Assembly: GCA_021810045.1 (NCBI GenBank)
Contig: JAJZJR010000003.1
Location: forward strand, 1-64,000
Source: Thermoplasmata archaeon
GTDB taxonomy: Archaea > Thermoplasmatota > Thermoplasmata > Thermoplasmatales > Thermoplasmataceae
Length of the DNA stretch: 64,000 bases
Direction of reading: 5' to 3'
The stretch's first letter is position 1; each line of letters opens with the position of its first letter. Below the pieces are notes generated by a model. The model ran no database searches and had not been told where the DNA came from. It was given only the letters and a program-made list of their open reading frames with translations. A program made the position numbers and the translations under genes. Shown here piece after piece: positions 1 to 8,355 of the stretch.

Positions 1-370
1 TGTAATTGAATAGAGGCCTTCAATGAGTTCCCTGTCGTCCACAGAGGATCAATAATGAAGTGAATAATATTCTATCCCCAATATTGTGTGAAGAACCTAT
101 TTTTTATAGTATGGATAGTTAGGTAAGAGAATAAATTCCAAAACAACTTTCCGGGAAATCAGGTAATATAGGTATAATCACACTTTTTGTTTTTGAATGT
201 GGCAATGACCTCTAATATATAAGTAAACAGTTTAATATTTTTCAAGACGTAAAGTGATCGTAACATTACTTCAATAAGTCATATTTCTGCTGTTTGTCCC
301 GGATTTTTTTAATCGGTGTTAGTAATTTGTATTACTTGTTATTAATTATTAATATTTTTATGAATTAAGA
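1..370. other. AT-rich non-coding leader region
   Basis: No reading frame here looks like a gene. The stretch is AT-rich, with a low-complexity TTATTAATTATTAAT-like tract around 338-357. The end of a neighbouring gene may lie to the left of the window, but nothing in these bases shows it. The right end grades into the promoter of the Rieske/cytochrome b operon. Confidence 0.5.
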
Positions 371-380
371 TATAAATAAA
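371..380 (+). promoter_or_regulatory. TATA box of the Rieske/cytochrome b operon
   Basis: The tract TATAAATAAA is centred about 27 nt before the ATG at 402, the archaeal TATA-to-transcription-start distance. The transcript is therefore probably leaderless. No Shine-Dalgarno-like sequence precedes this ATG, which agrees. Confidence 0.6.
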
Positions 381-401
381 ATTGTTAAATCAGAGCCAGA
401 A

Positions 402-1235
402 ATGATGGGAGAAACATCTAAAAAAGAGTCTCAAGACGACGAAGAATATGATAAGACGAGACGAACTTTCATCAAAGGAGCAACATTTTCCATTGGATCT
501 CTACTGCTTGGCGGGGTATCACTTGAGAGATTTCTCACCCCGGCCAGCAGAAATACGCCTGTGGCAAACAGTTATCCCAAGGCAATACTTTTGGACTCAG
601 CGGGAAACCCAATAAAAGCTTCCCAGATACCTTCTGCCACTACACAATCAAGCAGCTACCCAATTATGTCCTTCAATTATCCGCTGCAGAATGAACCAAA
701 TATTCTTATGAGATTGCACGGGGTAAAAATACCGGGTCCGGGAGTACTATATGAGGGAAGAGACAGCATACTGGCTCTTAGTGGCATATGTCAGCACCTG
801 GGTTGTACTGTTCCACTGCTTGATTATCATCCACATGGATCAATTCCCTTTGAGGCAAAGTTGATTGGATACACAGACAGCAATTGGCCAGATTATGGTC
901 TTCTATACTGCAAGTGCCATGGCAGCCAGTATGATCCTACCAAAGGTGCCAAGAATCTTTACAACTCCGGTCCTGCACCAAGTCCGGCTAACCACTCCCT
1001 TCCTCAGGTATATCTTGAAACCGATTCCAACGGATACATCTACGCAAATGGCATGAATCCAGAAAGTGCAGTTATCAGGGGGCATCTCTGGCAGCCTGCG
1101 GGTGAGGTAAAAGGAAGTCTTGTTGAATCAGAGAATCTCTCAGGTGGAACTGAATTACCATTTGACAACACATTTGGTGCATACAAGACAATTGTTGTCT
1201 CCAGTTCCAATGGTCCATGGCCGGGTGATCTCTGA
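402..1235 (+). CDS. Rieske iron-sulfur protein with twin-arginine signal
   Basis: Rieske 2Fe-2S subunit of a cytochrome bc-type complex, passing electrons from quinol to a downstream acceptor on the outer membrane face. Residues 20-40 carry a twin-arginine motif (TRRTFIKG) and a hydrophobic stretch, so the folded protein is probably exported by Tat and anchored by its N-terminus. The two cluster-binding boxes are present: CQHLGC near residue 129 and CKCHGS near residue 168, which supply two Cys and two His plus the disulfide pair. Length (277 aa) is usual for archaeal Rieske proteins. Its stop overlaps the next start (TGATG), so it is translationally coupled to cytochrome b. The final electron acceptor (for example sulfocyanin or an oxidase) is not in view. 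Confidence 0.93.
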   Translation: MMGETSKKESQDDEEYDKTRRTFIKGATFSIGSLLLGGVSLERFLTPASRNTPVANSYPKAILLDSAGNPIKASQIPSATTQSSSYPIMSFNYPLQNEPNILMRLHGVKIPGPGVLYEGRDSILALSGICQHLGCTVPLLDYHPHGSIPFEAKLIGYTDSNWPDYGLLYCKCHGSQYDPTKGAKNLYNSGPAPSPANHSLPQVYLETDSNGYIYANGMNPESAVIRGHLWQPAGEVKGSLVESENLSGGTELPFDNTFGAYKTIVVSSSNGPWPGDL

Positions 1236-2437
1236 TGGCTGCTGAAGAACCAAATGAGTACAGAATCGAGAAACTGTGGGAGGAGGAAGGTGCTCCTGAA
1301 GGTTCGTACAATATACCCTTGAGGTCCATATCCAAAAAAGAGCTTAGGATAGATTACTGGACTGGAGCTTTCCTAGTTGCTGCCTTTGGATACCTGGCTT
1401 TTTCCGGAATCATGGTGTTCCTCTACTATCAGCAAGGCAGTCCTTATCTGTCATCACAGGCAATAATACTTGGCGTCCCCCTCGGACATGTTATTCTGAC
1501 TTCTCATCTCTACATGGCTTATGCTATGGTTATTCTGGTCTACGTCCATATGTTCAGGAATTACTTCAAGGGTGCTTACAGGGGGAAATGGAGATGGTTA
1601 CAGTGGATCACAGGCGTCCTGCTTTTCATACTTGTTAACACTATTGCAATCCTTGGGTATCTGCTCCAGGAAACATACATCAGCGTTGCTGCAACTCATG
1701 TAATGGAATTGCTCATTGAGAGGAGTGTAGTTGGAAGACTTTTCCCCGCACTGGCAAACTGGGTTGTTGGAATACTCATTGGAAACGGCACTACAGGGGC
1801 AGCATTCGGACACATACTTGCATTGCATGTGACTGCTGTTGGAGCACTTATTATGCTACTGATCGGTGTTCACTTCTTCCTGTTCGAGAAATCCGGGCCG
1901 CACGGAATAAATGAAGAAGAAGAGGAAAAGCTTGTAAAGAAAAAGGAAAAGAACATTCCATGGTTCCCAGCCAATGCCCTTTACACTGGTTTTGTTTCAC
2001 TTGTTTTCATCGGGATAGTACTGATATTTTCAGCATTATTCATGCAGCATCTTCAGACCGGCTATGGCGTGCTGACATATGGTGAGCTTCCTTTCCCGGA
2101 CTGGTATATAATGCCTGTTTACAAGCTTATGGACCTTGCTGGTTACGGATTGTCCACCGGCGGTGTTCCACTGGTTACCCTGTTCTTCGTATTCCTATTC
2201 ATAGTACCCTTCATTGACAGGTACAAGGAATCAGGCCCTCTGCAGAGACCGATGATTACTGCATTTGGGGTTTTCTTCCTGATTGCCCTTCCGGTTATGG
2301 CACTCTGGGGATACACACAGCCAGGACTTACCCAGACAAGGATGCTGACAATGTATATGTGGTGGGGAATAACCTTCGTTTCATTCCTGACAGTTTATGC
2401 AATGAAGTTTGCTAAGAAGGATCTTGATGTATCATGA
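1235..2437 (+). CDS. Cytochrome b, full-length (b6 plus subunit IV fused)
   Basis: Di-heme membrane subunit of the quinol-oxidising complex. Two transmembrane helices carry His pairs about 14-15 residues apart: SHLYMAYAMVILVYVH and HVTAVGALIMLLIGVH, the four heme ligands. The Qo-site motif appears as PDWY (in FPDWYIMPVYK), a variant of PEWY. At 400 aa the protein holds both the cytochrome b6-like half and the subunit-IV-like half. The ATG shares one base with the Rieske stop codon, and its own TGA overlaps the next ATG. Order and coupling support one operon for the respiratory complex. Confidence 0.93.
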   Translation: MAAEEPNEYRIEKLWEEEGAPEGSYNIPLRSISKKELRIDYWTGAFLVAAFGYLAFSGIMVFLYYQQGSPYLSSQAIILGVPLGHVILTSHLYMAYAMVILVYVHMFRNYFKGAYRGKWRWLQWITGVLLFILVNTIAILGYLLQETYISVAATHVMELLIERSVVGRLFPALANWVVGILIGNGTTGAAFGHILALHVTAVGALIMLLIGVHFFLFEKSGPHGINEEEEEKLVKKKEKNIPWFPANALYTGFVSLVFIGIVLIFSALFMQHLQTGYGVLTYGELPFPDWYIMPVYKLMDLAGYGLSTGGVPLVTLFFVFLFIVPFIDRYKESGPLQRPMITAFGVFFLIALPVMALWGYTQPGLTQTRMLTMYMWWGITFVSFLTVYAMKFAKKDLDVS

Positions 2438-2634
2438 AGTCGACTACTGCAATATTTGTAATCGTGGCAATCCAGCTGCTCGTTGATTTGTTCATGTGGT
2501 ACTTTGCCATAGAAAATCCATTTAAATACCAGGCTTACTGGGCTGTACTGCTGGCAATCAATGTCATACTGGTTTCCCTTGTTATGCTCATAATTTTAAG
2601 ATATTATATCAAAAGGAGCGAAATATATGGATAA
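2434..2634 (+). CDS. Small membrane protein, Rieske/cyt b operon (66 aa)
   Basis: A 66-residue hydrophobic protein with two predicted transmembrane helices (about 5-24 and 33-58) and a short basic tail (YYIKRSEIYG). It overlaps the cytochrome b stop by 4 nt (ATGA), so translation is coupled. I do not recognise a family. Position suggests a small accessory subunit or assembly factor of the bc-type complex, which is inference only. Confidence 0.7.
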   Translation: MKSTTAIFVIVAIQLLVDLFMWYFAIENPFKYQAYWAVLLAINVILVSLVMLIILRYYIKRSEIYG

Positions 2635-2965
2635 ACTATCACTGAATATGTACTATGCCTCAATGATTGTGTACATGATAGGAGGGATTCCTCTTATCCT
2701 GTATACGCTCATCATCAGGCCTATAGCTGAACTCTACAATGAACCCATTTCATCTATGGTATCACCGGTATTCGGGAATTACAGTATATACCTGAGGAAC
2801 CTGTTTATTGTTTCAATAGTAATAGTGACGATTTCTCTTGTACTATATCTTGTAGCAGTTTACAGAGCTAAACATGGAAAAAAGAAAATCTCTACATTTA
2901 CAGTGATATTTCCCATAGTCCTGTATATTTTCGGATATGCACTCCTGGGGGTTTCAGGCATATGA
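2627..2965 (+). CDS. Small membrane protein, Rieske/cyt b operon (112 aa)
   Basis: A 112-residue protein with three likely membrane helices (roughly residues 9-27, 55-76 and 88-110) and a basic segment RAKHGKKK before the last helix. The start is set by a good ribosome site (AAAGGAG, about 8 nt before the ATG) inside the end of the previous gene, with an 8-nt overlap. No conserved cofactor residues are visible. It is probably a structural or accessory subunit of the same complex; function unknown. Confidence 0.7.
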   Translation: MDKLSLNMYYASMIVYMIGGIPLILYTLIIRPIAELYNEPISSMVSPVFGNYSIYLRNLFIVSIVIVTISLVLYLVAVYRAKHGKKKISTFTVIFPIVLYIFGYALLGVSGI

Positions 2966-3201
2966 AAAGCTCGAGAACACGCACAGTGAGTGAGTTTCTC
3001 AGGAAAAGAGGTGGGCGGAATAAGATAGTTGCAGGCATAATTATGCTGATAATATCGGTTCCTGTATTCATCCTTTACAATTATTTCCCTACCCTGAACT
3101 CACAGATCGGGCCTCACCAGATAGCCAGCTGGATAGCGGTTGCTTTATCCTTCCTTGGTTTTGTATCCATAATAATGGGTGCAGGTGAACTGGATCTCTG
3201 A
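2962..3201 (+). CDS. Small membrane protein, last gene of Rieske/cyt b operon (79 aa)
   Basis: A 79-residue protein with an Arg/Lys-rich cytoplasmic start (RTRTVSEFLRKRGGRNK) and two membrane helices (about 24-43 and 53-75). The ATGA overlap with the upstream stop keeps it in the coupled chain. T-rich DNA follows. No family recognised. Confidence 0.65.
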   Translation: MKSSRTRTVSEFLRKRGGRNKIVAGIIMLIISVPVFILYNYFPTLNSQIGPHQIASWIAVALSFLGFVSIIMGAGELDL

Positions 3202-3212
3202 TTATCCAACAC

Positions 3213-3240
3213 TATATTTTTTTGAATTTTTTTCTAATTT
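3213..3240 (+). terminator. T-rich terminator after the Rieske/cyt b operon
   Basis: Two T7 runs, separated by GAA, follow the last stop codon. Archaeal RNA polymerase terminates at such oligo-T tracts. The next gene is on the opposite strand and ends just beyond, so the tract separates convergent units. Confidence 0.5.
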
Positions 3241-3247
3241 CTGATGT

Positions 3248-3829
3248 CTATTCTTTTATCAGGGCGTTTTGAACAGCCTGCATCTTAATGAATCCTTCAG
3301 AAGTTTCAACATTGATTACACTAAAATCATACACACTGAGGAGACCGCGTAAACCTTCTGATGTACATCTAGCGGACTCCAGGCTGTTTCCTACTCCCGA
3401 TATAACGAAGTTGGCAGTTTTGTCATCAAGGTCTATATCCATCATGTCTATGGGAATCAGGTAGCGGTAATCCTTGACAAAACTGGACAGCTCCTTGAAA
3501 TTTTTGGCATAGGTTTTCAGAATATTCCCAAGAACCACTCCTCTGTCATACCATCTCCTGATGACACCATCTTCCCCATTCTTCCATGAAAGCTTAATCA
3601 TGGTGTCAAGAAGTATTCCGGGAATTGGGACAGCATCAATATCCCGCATTATTTCAATAACTCTGACAGTTCGCATTATGTCTTCAGAACGAAGTCCTAC
3701 TTTATTGGCTTCAATAAATAGGGTAGCGGCCTCACTGAGTAGAGAACTTACTGTCTTTCCTTTTTCATTGGCCTCATCTTCAAGTGATTTAACAATTTCA
3801 TTTTTTATGGAAACGCTCAGTCGTGCCAT
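3248..3829 (-). CDS. Ribbon-helix-helix regulator with unknown C-terminal domain
   Basis: Predicted DNA-binding protein. Residues 1-45 (MARLSVSIKNEIVKSLEDEA..KGKTVSSLLSEAATLFIEA) look like an RHH/CopG fold. About 145 further residues have no recognised domain and probably mediate ligand binding or oligomerisation. I prefer the ATG at 3829 over the in-frame GTG at 3847, because GAAGGG lies 4-5 nt before the ATG. A perfect inverted repeat (3887-3902) lies upstream of a TATA-like AAAAATATTT, which hints at autoregulation. The regulated genes are not evident; the neighbouring SDR gene is a candidate. Confidence 0.6.
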   Translation of the reverse strand: MARLSVSIKNEIVKSLEDEANEKGKTVSSLLSEAATLFIEANKVGLRSEDIMRTVRVIEIMRDIDAVPIPGILLDTMIKLSWKNGEDGVIRRWYDRGVVLGNILKTYAKNFKELSSFVKDYRYLIPIDMMDIDLDDKTANFVISGVGNSLESARCTSEGLRGLLSVYDFSVINVETSEGFIKMQAVQNALIKE

Positions 3830-3886
3830 TTTTCCCTTCTCTCTCACGATTCACTACTTGGTTGAAATATTTTTCTAAAATGTGTT

Positions 3887-3902
3887 AACAATTATGATTG
3901 TT
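3887..3902. promoter_or_regulatory. Inverted repeat upstream of the RHH gene
   Basis: AACAAT-TATG-ATTGTT is a perfect 6+4+6 palindrome about 60 nt upstream of the RHH regulator start, next to the expected BRE/TATA region on the minus strand. RHH dimers bind such short inverted repeats, so it could be the operator. The region is AT-rich, so chance is possible. Confidence 0.35.
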
Positions 3903-4022
3903 TAATAATTGGTATTACCTTATATTTCATTGTATATGACGAGGTTCTTGCCATGCCAAATGGGATGAGTTTTTCCGTAGCATTATTGGCAAATTCAATT
4001 TTCGTATTGTCCCCTTCACATT

Positions 4023-4826
4023 TCATGCTGATAGAAATCCACCATCAACCGGGATTGCAGCACCAGTTACGTAACTAGACAGATCCGAGGCGAGAACAAG
4101 AGCTATCCTCGCAACCTCATCCGGGGAGCCAAGTCTTCTCATGGGAAGCCTGGAAAGAAATTCAACACCGTCTTTAATCAGCCCTAACTGGAGTTTAAGA
4201 ACACCTTTTGCTGCATTTCTGGTTCCAGGGGTATTTATCCCTCCCGGGAGAATGGCATTGATTCTGAATGCCTTGTTACTGAAATCCTTGGCGAGGCTTC
4301 GTGTTAGTGAAAGTACTCCCCACTTGCTGGGACCATAGGAATAAAGCCCATTCTTGAAAGGTAGGATTGCTTCTATGGACGAGATATTTATTATTATACC
4401 TCCTCTGTTATTCCTGGCCATTATCATTTTCTGGCACATCCAGAAGACAGATTTCAGGTTAATATCAAAAACTCTGTCTAGAAAAGCCTCGTCCACATCC
4501 TCAAGTTTTTTGAAAGGATAGATTCCAGCATTGTTTACCAGGATGTCCGGAGGATTGGCACTGATCTCTTCCCACAGGTTATCTATGGCCTTCTTGTCCG
4601 ATAAGTCAACTTTGTATGTAGAGACGTCAACATTCCCGCCTTTCAAAGTATCTGCCAATCGATCTATCTTCTCCTTGTCTATGTCTATAAGCATAAGTGA
4701 TGATCCCGCCTCAGCAAATCTCTCTGCTATGGCTTTACCTATGCCGGATCCGGATCCTGTGACAAGCGATACCTTTCCGTCAAGAGAAATGAGCTCTTTT
4801 AGAGTGGAATAACCTGCTTTGACCAT
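4023..4826 (-). CDS. Short-chain dehydrogenase/reductase (SDR)
   Basis: Classical SDR oxidoreductase. It shows the Rossmann motif TGSGSGIG near residue 25, NNAG, the catalytic Ser in INISS, and the YxxxK pair (SYGPSK). The C-terminus (PVDGGFLSA) is typical. The acidic residue after the second strand (LIDID) suggests preference for NAD(H). I start at the ATG at 4826, preceded by GGTGG; the longer frame to 4913 adds a Trp/Ile-rich stretch unlike SDR proteins. About 267 aa, normal length. The substrate cannot be told; 3-oxoacyl-ACP-, sugar- or glucose-dehydrogenase-like roles all fit. It is divergent from the deacetylase gene at 5056. Confidence 0.85.
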   Translation of the reverse strand: MVKAGYSTLKELISLDGKVSLVTGSGSGIGKAIAERFAEAGSSLMLIDIDKEKIDRLADTLKGGNVDVSTYKVDLSDKKAIDNLWEEISANPPDILVNNAGIYPFKKLEDVDEAFLDRVFDINLKSVFWMCQKMIMARNNRGGIIINISSIEAILPFKNGLYSYGPSKWGVLSLTRSLAKDFSNKAFRINAILPGGINTPGTRNAAKGVLKLQLGLIKDGVEFLSRLPMRRLGSPDEVARIALVLASDLSSYVTGAAIPVDGGFLSA

Positions 4827-5019
4827 ATATACCCACCATATTTGTATAAATTGATTTTTCAATATAATAAAGTGGTTCCTAAAAGCCCAAATGGTCAGAT
4901 GGATCATCCACAAGCTTATTCAAATGACTGTTGTAAAAAGTGTTCTCGCGAAATATATGATTCCAGTACATTTGCTTTGGAGGATGCTCCAACAAGTTTG
5001 AATTAGTATTGTTGCAATA

Positions 5020-5030
5020 AAAGTATATCA
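5020..5030 (+). promoter_or_regulatory. TATA box of the polysaccharide deacetylase gene
   Basis: AAAGTATATC is centred about 31 nt before the GTG start at 5056. That predicts a leader of only a few bases. It also argues against the ATG at about 5032, which would precede the transcription start. Confidence 0.45.
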
Positions 5031-5055
5031 CCATGACTTCCATGATATGGCATAG

Positions 5056-5934
5056 GTGAGCAATGTGATCAAAACTGTACTTCCTGATCTCCCGGATAGC
5101 AAGAGATATGCAGTATGCCTGTCCTTTGATTTCGATACTTTCAGTTTTCGTATTGGGAGGAAAAATCTTCAGTCCCCAACACAGATTTCTCAGAGTGAAT
5201 TTGGGAACATCGGTGCCCAGAGGATCCTCGACATCCTGACAAAGAACAGTATCAAGGCAACGTGGTTCATACCTGGTTACACTATCGATTCTTTTCCGGA
5301 AACTGTAAAGGAAATAGTAAGCAAAGGCCATGAAATTGCCCATCATAATTATCTACATGAAACCCCCCTTGAACTCTCAAGAGATGAAGAGAGTTTCATA
5401 ATGGACAAATCAAACAGCATAATTGAGAAAATATCCGGGAAAAAGGCAAGGGGGTACAGGGCACCATCATGGGCACTTAGTGAAAACACCATTGATCTAG
5501 TGATCGAAAAAGGTTTTCTCTATGATAGCAGCCTCATGGCTCACGATTACCTCCCCTATCTCGTAAGAACCGGGGATGAGGCAAGGGCAGACGGAGGCTT
5601 CAAGTTTGGAAAGGATTCAGGACTCATTGAAATGCCAATAAGCTGGTCCCTTGAAGACTATCCCGTTTTCGAGATGGATGAAGAAGCTCCTGGCGGTGGA
5701 CTCAGAGATGCAAGAGGTGTTGAATGGAACTGGACTGCAGATTTTGATTATATGACAAAACATCTTGAAAGTGGTGTTTTCACCCTTACAAACCACCCGC
5801 AGGTAATAGGAAGAGGACACAGGATAGAAGTCCTTGAGAATATTATTGATCACATATCAAGGAGGGATGATGTTGTATTCATGTCAATGGAGGATGTGGC
5901 AAAATCCTGCAAATCAAAGGTGGATTTTCGCTGA
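5056..5934 (+). CDS. Polysaccharide deacetylase family protein (NodB fold)
   Basis: Metal-dependent carbohydrate esterase 4 fold, cytoplasmic by sequence (no signal peptide). Catalytic motifs: DFD near residue 25-27 (general base and metal ligand), HHNYLH near residue 100 (metal-binding His pair), and RAPSWA near residue 138 (Arg motif). 292 aa matches the COG0726 group that includes allantoinase PuuE-like and Helicobacter PgdA-like enzymes. Thermoplasmatales have no peptidoglycan, so a small amide or a surface glycan is a likelier substrate. The start is GTG, chosen from the TATA position. It is divergent from the SDR gene and may be functionally linked to it. Confidence 0.8.
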   Translation: MSNVIKTVLPDLPDSKRYAVCLSFDFDTFSFRIGRKNLQSPTQISQSEFGNIGAQRILDILTKNSIKATWFIPGYTIDSFPETVKEIVSKGHEIAHHNYLHETPLELSRDEESFIMDKSNSIIEKISGKKARGYRAPSWALSENTIDLVIEKGFLYDSSLMAHDYLPYLVRTGDEARADGGFKFGKDSGLIEMPISWSLEDYPVFEMDEEAPGGGLRDARGVEWNWTADFDYMTKHLESGVFTLTNHPQVIGRGHRIEVLENIIDHISRRDDVVFMSMEDVAKSCKSKVDFR

Positions 5935-5993
5935 CTTAAACCTTTAACTCCGTAATTTCCATAAAAACTGCTATACCCAGAACACAACAAAAA

Positions 5994-6006
5994 ATGCGGA
6001 GGGCCG
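5994..6006 (+). repeat. 13-bp direct repeat of the tRNA-Leu 3' end (distal att-like site)
   Basis: ATGCGGAGGGCCG is identical, in the same orientation, to 9086-9098. That copy holds the discriminator, the acceptor 3' strand and the first T-stem bases of tRNA-Leu(CAG). The sequences on both sides differ. This is the structure left when an element integrates at a tRNA 3' end: the restored gene at one end, a short copy at the other. The element between is 3.1 kb and encodes no integrase. Confidence 0.6.
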
Positions 6007-6139
6007 TGTGCGATTATTGTTTTAATCGCGTCTGTGACATGTACTATGCCTCTTTTTGCGTGAGGAGGGGAAAACCGTAGCAGTAAAACATAACATTACA
6101 TTAGACTCCATTTCCTAGTGAAACTTCCTTCACTGCAAC

Positions 6140-7600
6140 TTACTTTTCCAAGGAAATTGGCAGTTTTCCAGTCATAAAGACTGATGAAATTACGGCGGTT
6201 AACGACATGATGAACAACACGATAAAGGAACTACTTATTGAAAACGACATAGACATTGCAGGAGAATTTCCCAACGCTATGTGACTTTTGTATGAGGTAT
6301 TAACCAGTACAGTGACAATGGAAAGAATAATTCCTCCCCCAATGTACCCCATGAATTGGACTATAGAACTGGAAGCCCCAATGTCTTGAGGTTCAACAGA
6401 GTATTGCGCAGAAAGCGTCGTAGCAGCCATTGTCATTCCAACTCCAAATCCAATTGGAATTAGTCCAAAAACAAGTCCTCCAACCGGTACCATCCATATG
6501 AACGACCACGGTGTTGTGGAAGGCGAGATATTTAAGAGTGGAATAAAGCCTATCGTCATAAGCACTGTACCCAGGACACAAATGTTCCTATAGGAAAGTC
6601 GTTGAAGAAGAACGCCGCCGATTATCGAACCTGCCACCATTGGAAGCACAAAGCCATAGAGAACATCCCTTAGGATGTTGGAGGAACCAGCGAGCACTTC
6701 GGTGACGAATATAGAAATAAACGTACTCAGTGTAAATATGACCCCGCCCCTGAAGAAGCTTATCGCGCTGGACGAAACAACGCTTTGGTGCCTAAACATT
6801 CTAAACGGTACAATGGGCTCTTTTACCACTCTGTATTCTACAAGTACGAATAATGCGGTTATCAAGAGAGATGCCAGTATCAAACCATCCGGCAATGGTT
6901 GACCCAGTGACCACCCCCCATTGGATACTTCCACAAGAGGGAATAATAACAATGAAACCCAGGCAACCAAGAGAACTGTGCCAAGAACATCAAATTTCCT
7001 CACACGCCCCGGTCTCAATGGCTCAAGCGTGGTCCCGATTATCAGGAGAGACGCAATGCCTAAGGGAATATTGACGTAAAAGATCCACCTCCAACCTACT
7101 GAGTCGACAATAAAAGCGCCCAGTGCGGGCCCAGCCACGATAGCAATTCCAATGAAGCTCGTGACTGCCCCGGTTATGTTGGCCCTCGTTTTTGGCGGTA
7201 GTGTTAATGCAATAACTGCTAGACCAACTGGCAAAAACCCCCCGCTCCCTAAACCCTGAATTATTCTGAAGATAATCAGCTCGGAAAGTGAGTTGCTCAT
7301 CCCTGCCAGTACTGATCCTACAATGAAAATGACAAGCGTGATGAGCAACATGAGCTTCCTATCATAATGATCTGATAATTTCCCGAATATGACCATTCCA
7401 ACTGCTGAAGATGTCACATAAGCATCGATTAGAAATGGTATTACACTGGGCTGGTTAAAATTCAAAACAATATCAGGGAGGGCCGTTGAAACTATTAGAT
7501 TGTCCAGGGCTCCCATTAAGACACCAAGCACTATTCCCAAAATGATCAACAAAGCTTGTTTCTTGGTTATTGCATCCTTGTCTCTCCGAGTTTTGATCAT
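6140..7600 (-). CDS. MFS drug efflux transporter, 14-helix DHA2/EmrB type
   Basis: Proton-driven exporter of the major facilitator superfamily. 486 aa with about 14 hydrophobic helices. The loop 2-3 motif GKLSDHYDRKLML (residues 74-86) matches the MFS signature GxLaDrxGrkxxl, and helix 5 contains the antiporter motif (GPALGAF, near 157). It probably removes organic toxins or dyes. It lies 10 bp downstream of a MarR-type regulator on the same strand, so the pair looks like a self-regulated resistance operon. The gene lies inside the putative tRNA-Leu island, which suggests acquisition by transfer. Confidence 0.88.
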   Translation of the reverse strand: MIKTRRDKDAITKKQALLIILGIVLGVLMGALDNLIVSTALPDIVLNFNQPSVIPFLIDAYVTSSAVGMVIFGKLSDHYDRKLMLLITLVIFIVGSVLAGMSNSLSELIIFRIIQGLGSGGFLPVGLAVIALTLPPKTRANITGAVTSFIGIAIVAGPALGAFIVDSVGWRWIFYVNIPLGIASLLIIGTTLEPLRPGRVRKFDVLGTVLLVAWVSLLLFPLVEVSNGGWSLGQPLPDGLILASLLITALFVLVEYRVVKEPIVPFRMFRHQSVVSSSAISFFRGGVIFTLSTFISIFVTEVLAGSSNILRDVLYGFVLPMVAGSIIGGVLLQRLSYRNICVLGTVLMTIGFIPLLNISPSTTPWSFIWMVPVGGLVFGLIPIGFGVGMTMAATTLSAQYSVEPQDIGASSSIVQFMGYIGGGIILSIVTVLVNTSYKSHIALGNSPAMSMSFSISSSFIVLFIMSLTAVISSVFMTGKLPISLEK

Positions 7601-7610
7601 AGTTTGTCAA

Positions 7611-8069
7611 CTACTCAAGTGCCTCTGTAACTCTAACAAGTATCCGGAAGACCTCCGAAAGTTTGCCTAAAAACTCAGCGTCAGTAGCCAGTTCAACACT
7701 CTCGACAAATTTTTGTTGCAAACTCATAAATTTCCTTAATTTTTGGCTGCCAGTTTCTGAGAGGGAAATCGTCAATTTACGCTCATCTTCCGCTCTCCTG
7801 CTCTTCAGAATGCAATGTGTTTTCGCCAAGCCTTCTACGATATCGGTTATCGTTGGTGGTGCTGTTCCAGTGTAGATAGACAATTCAGAGGGAGTCATCT
7901 CGCCACGCTGATAGATCACTTGAAGTATCCATGCCCTGGTTAACGTCAATCCACTTTTCTTTGCATTTATTCTCGACACCTTAATAAATCTCTGAACAAA
8001 CGTTCCAACGTTGGACCACAGTTCTGTTTGCGCATCCTCATTGTCGAAACTGTTAGTGTGTTTTTTCAT
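7611..8069 (-). CDS. MarR-family transcriptional repressor
   Basis: 152-residue winged-helix regulator with the MarR layout: N-terminal helix, HTH (GEMTPSELSIYTGTAPPTITDIVEGL near residues 57-82) and beta-wing (CILKSRRAEDERKLTISLSETG), followed by a C-terminal dimer helix. The DxR motif of the wing appears as EDERK. It should repress its own promoter and the downstream MFS gene, releasing DNA when an efflux substrate binds. A palindrome and a repeated half-site lie directly before its ATG. Confidence 0.88.
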   Translation of the reverse strand: MKKHTNSFDNEDAQTELWSNVGTFVQRFIKVSRINAKKSGLTLTRAWILQVIYQRGEMTPSELSIYTGTAPPTITDIVEGLAKTHCILKSRRAEDERKLTISLSETGSQKLRKFMSLQQKFVESVELATDAEFLGKLSEVFRILVRVTEALE

Positions 8070-8071
8070 AC

Positions 8072-8110
8072 TTAGGATTCCTAATAGTTAGCATTCCTAA
8101 TAATATTTTG
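8072..8110 (-). promoter_or_regulatory. MarR operator and promoter
   Basis: TTAGGATTCCTAA (8072-8084) is a 13-bp palindrome with a single central base, starting 3 nt before the MarR ATG. A further half-site ATTCCTAA lies at 8093-8100. On the minus strand AAAATATTA around 8099-8108 serves as a TATA box about 35 nt before the ATG. The operator would thus cover the transcription start of a nearly leaderless mRNA. A bound MarR dimer would block it. Confidence 0.55.
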
Positions 8111-8355
8111 CTTAGCTGCCTGAGCCGTAGAATACGCGTTTTGTTTGAAGAATGATATGAGCATATGGCGTGTATTGCGCATTTATGTCGTTACAAATCA
8201 GCCATGGCTCGCGGTCATTTTTGCATAGAATGTAATGATTGATAAAGGGTTAGAAATCAGAAATCTGGAAATGCAGGAGTTCAAAGTATAAGGGGTTCCG
8301 GAGATGTAAAATGTACATAGCATTCGATGCTCAGGTACGTGAAAGCTAATGTCGT
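8111..8355. other. Non-coding spacer between MarR and toxin genes
   Basis: No convincing gene. A 12-codon frame starting at 8311 (MYIAFDAQVRES) is preceded by a GGAG site but stops at once. It may be a remnant of a displaced gene or chance. The stretch lies inside the putative island. Confidence 0.4.

Noticed and set aside
4827-4913. Longer SDR start adding 29 residues
   Set aside because: The added sequence is Trp/Ile-rich and unlike SDR proteins; GGTGG supports the ATG at 4826.
8311-8349. Twelve-codon frame with a GGAG site (MYIAFDAQVRES)
   Set aside because: It stops at once and has no homolog that I can recognise. Kept only as a possible gene remnant in the island spacer.
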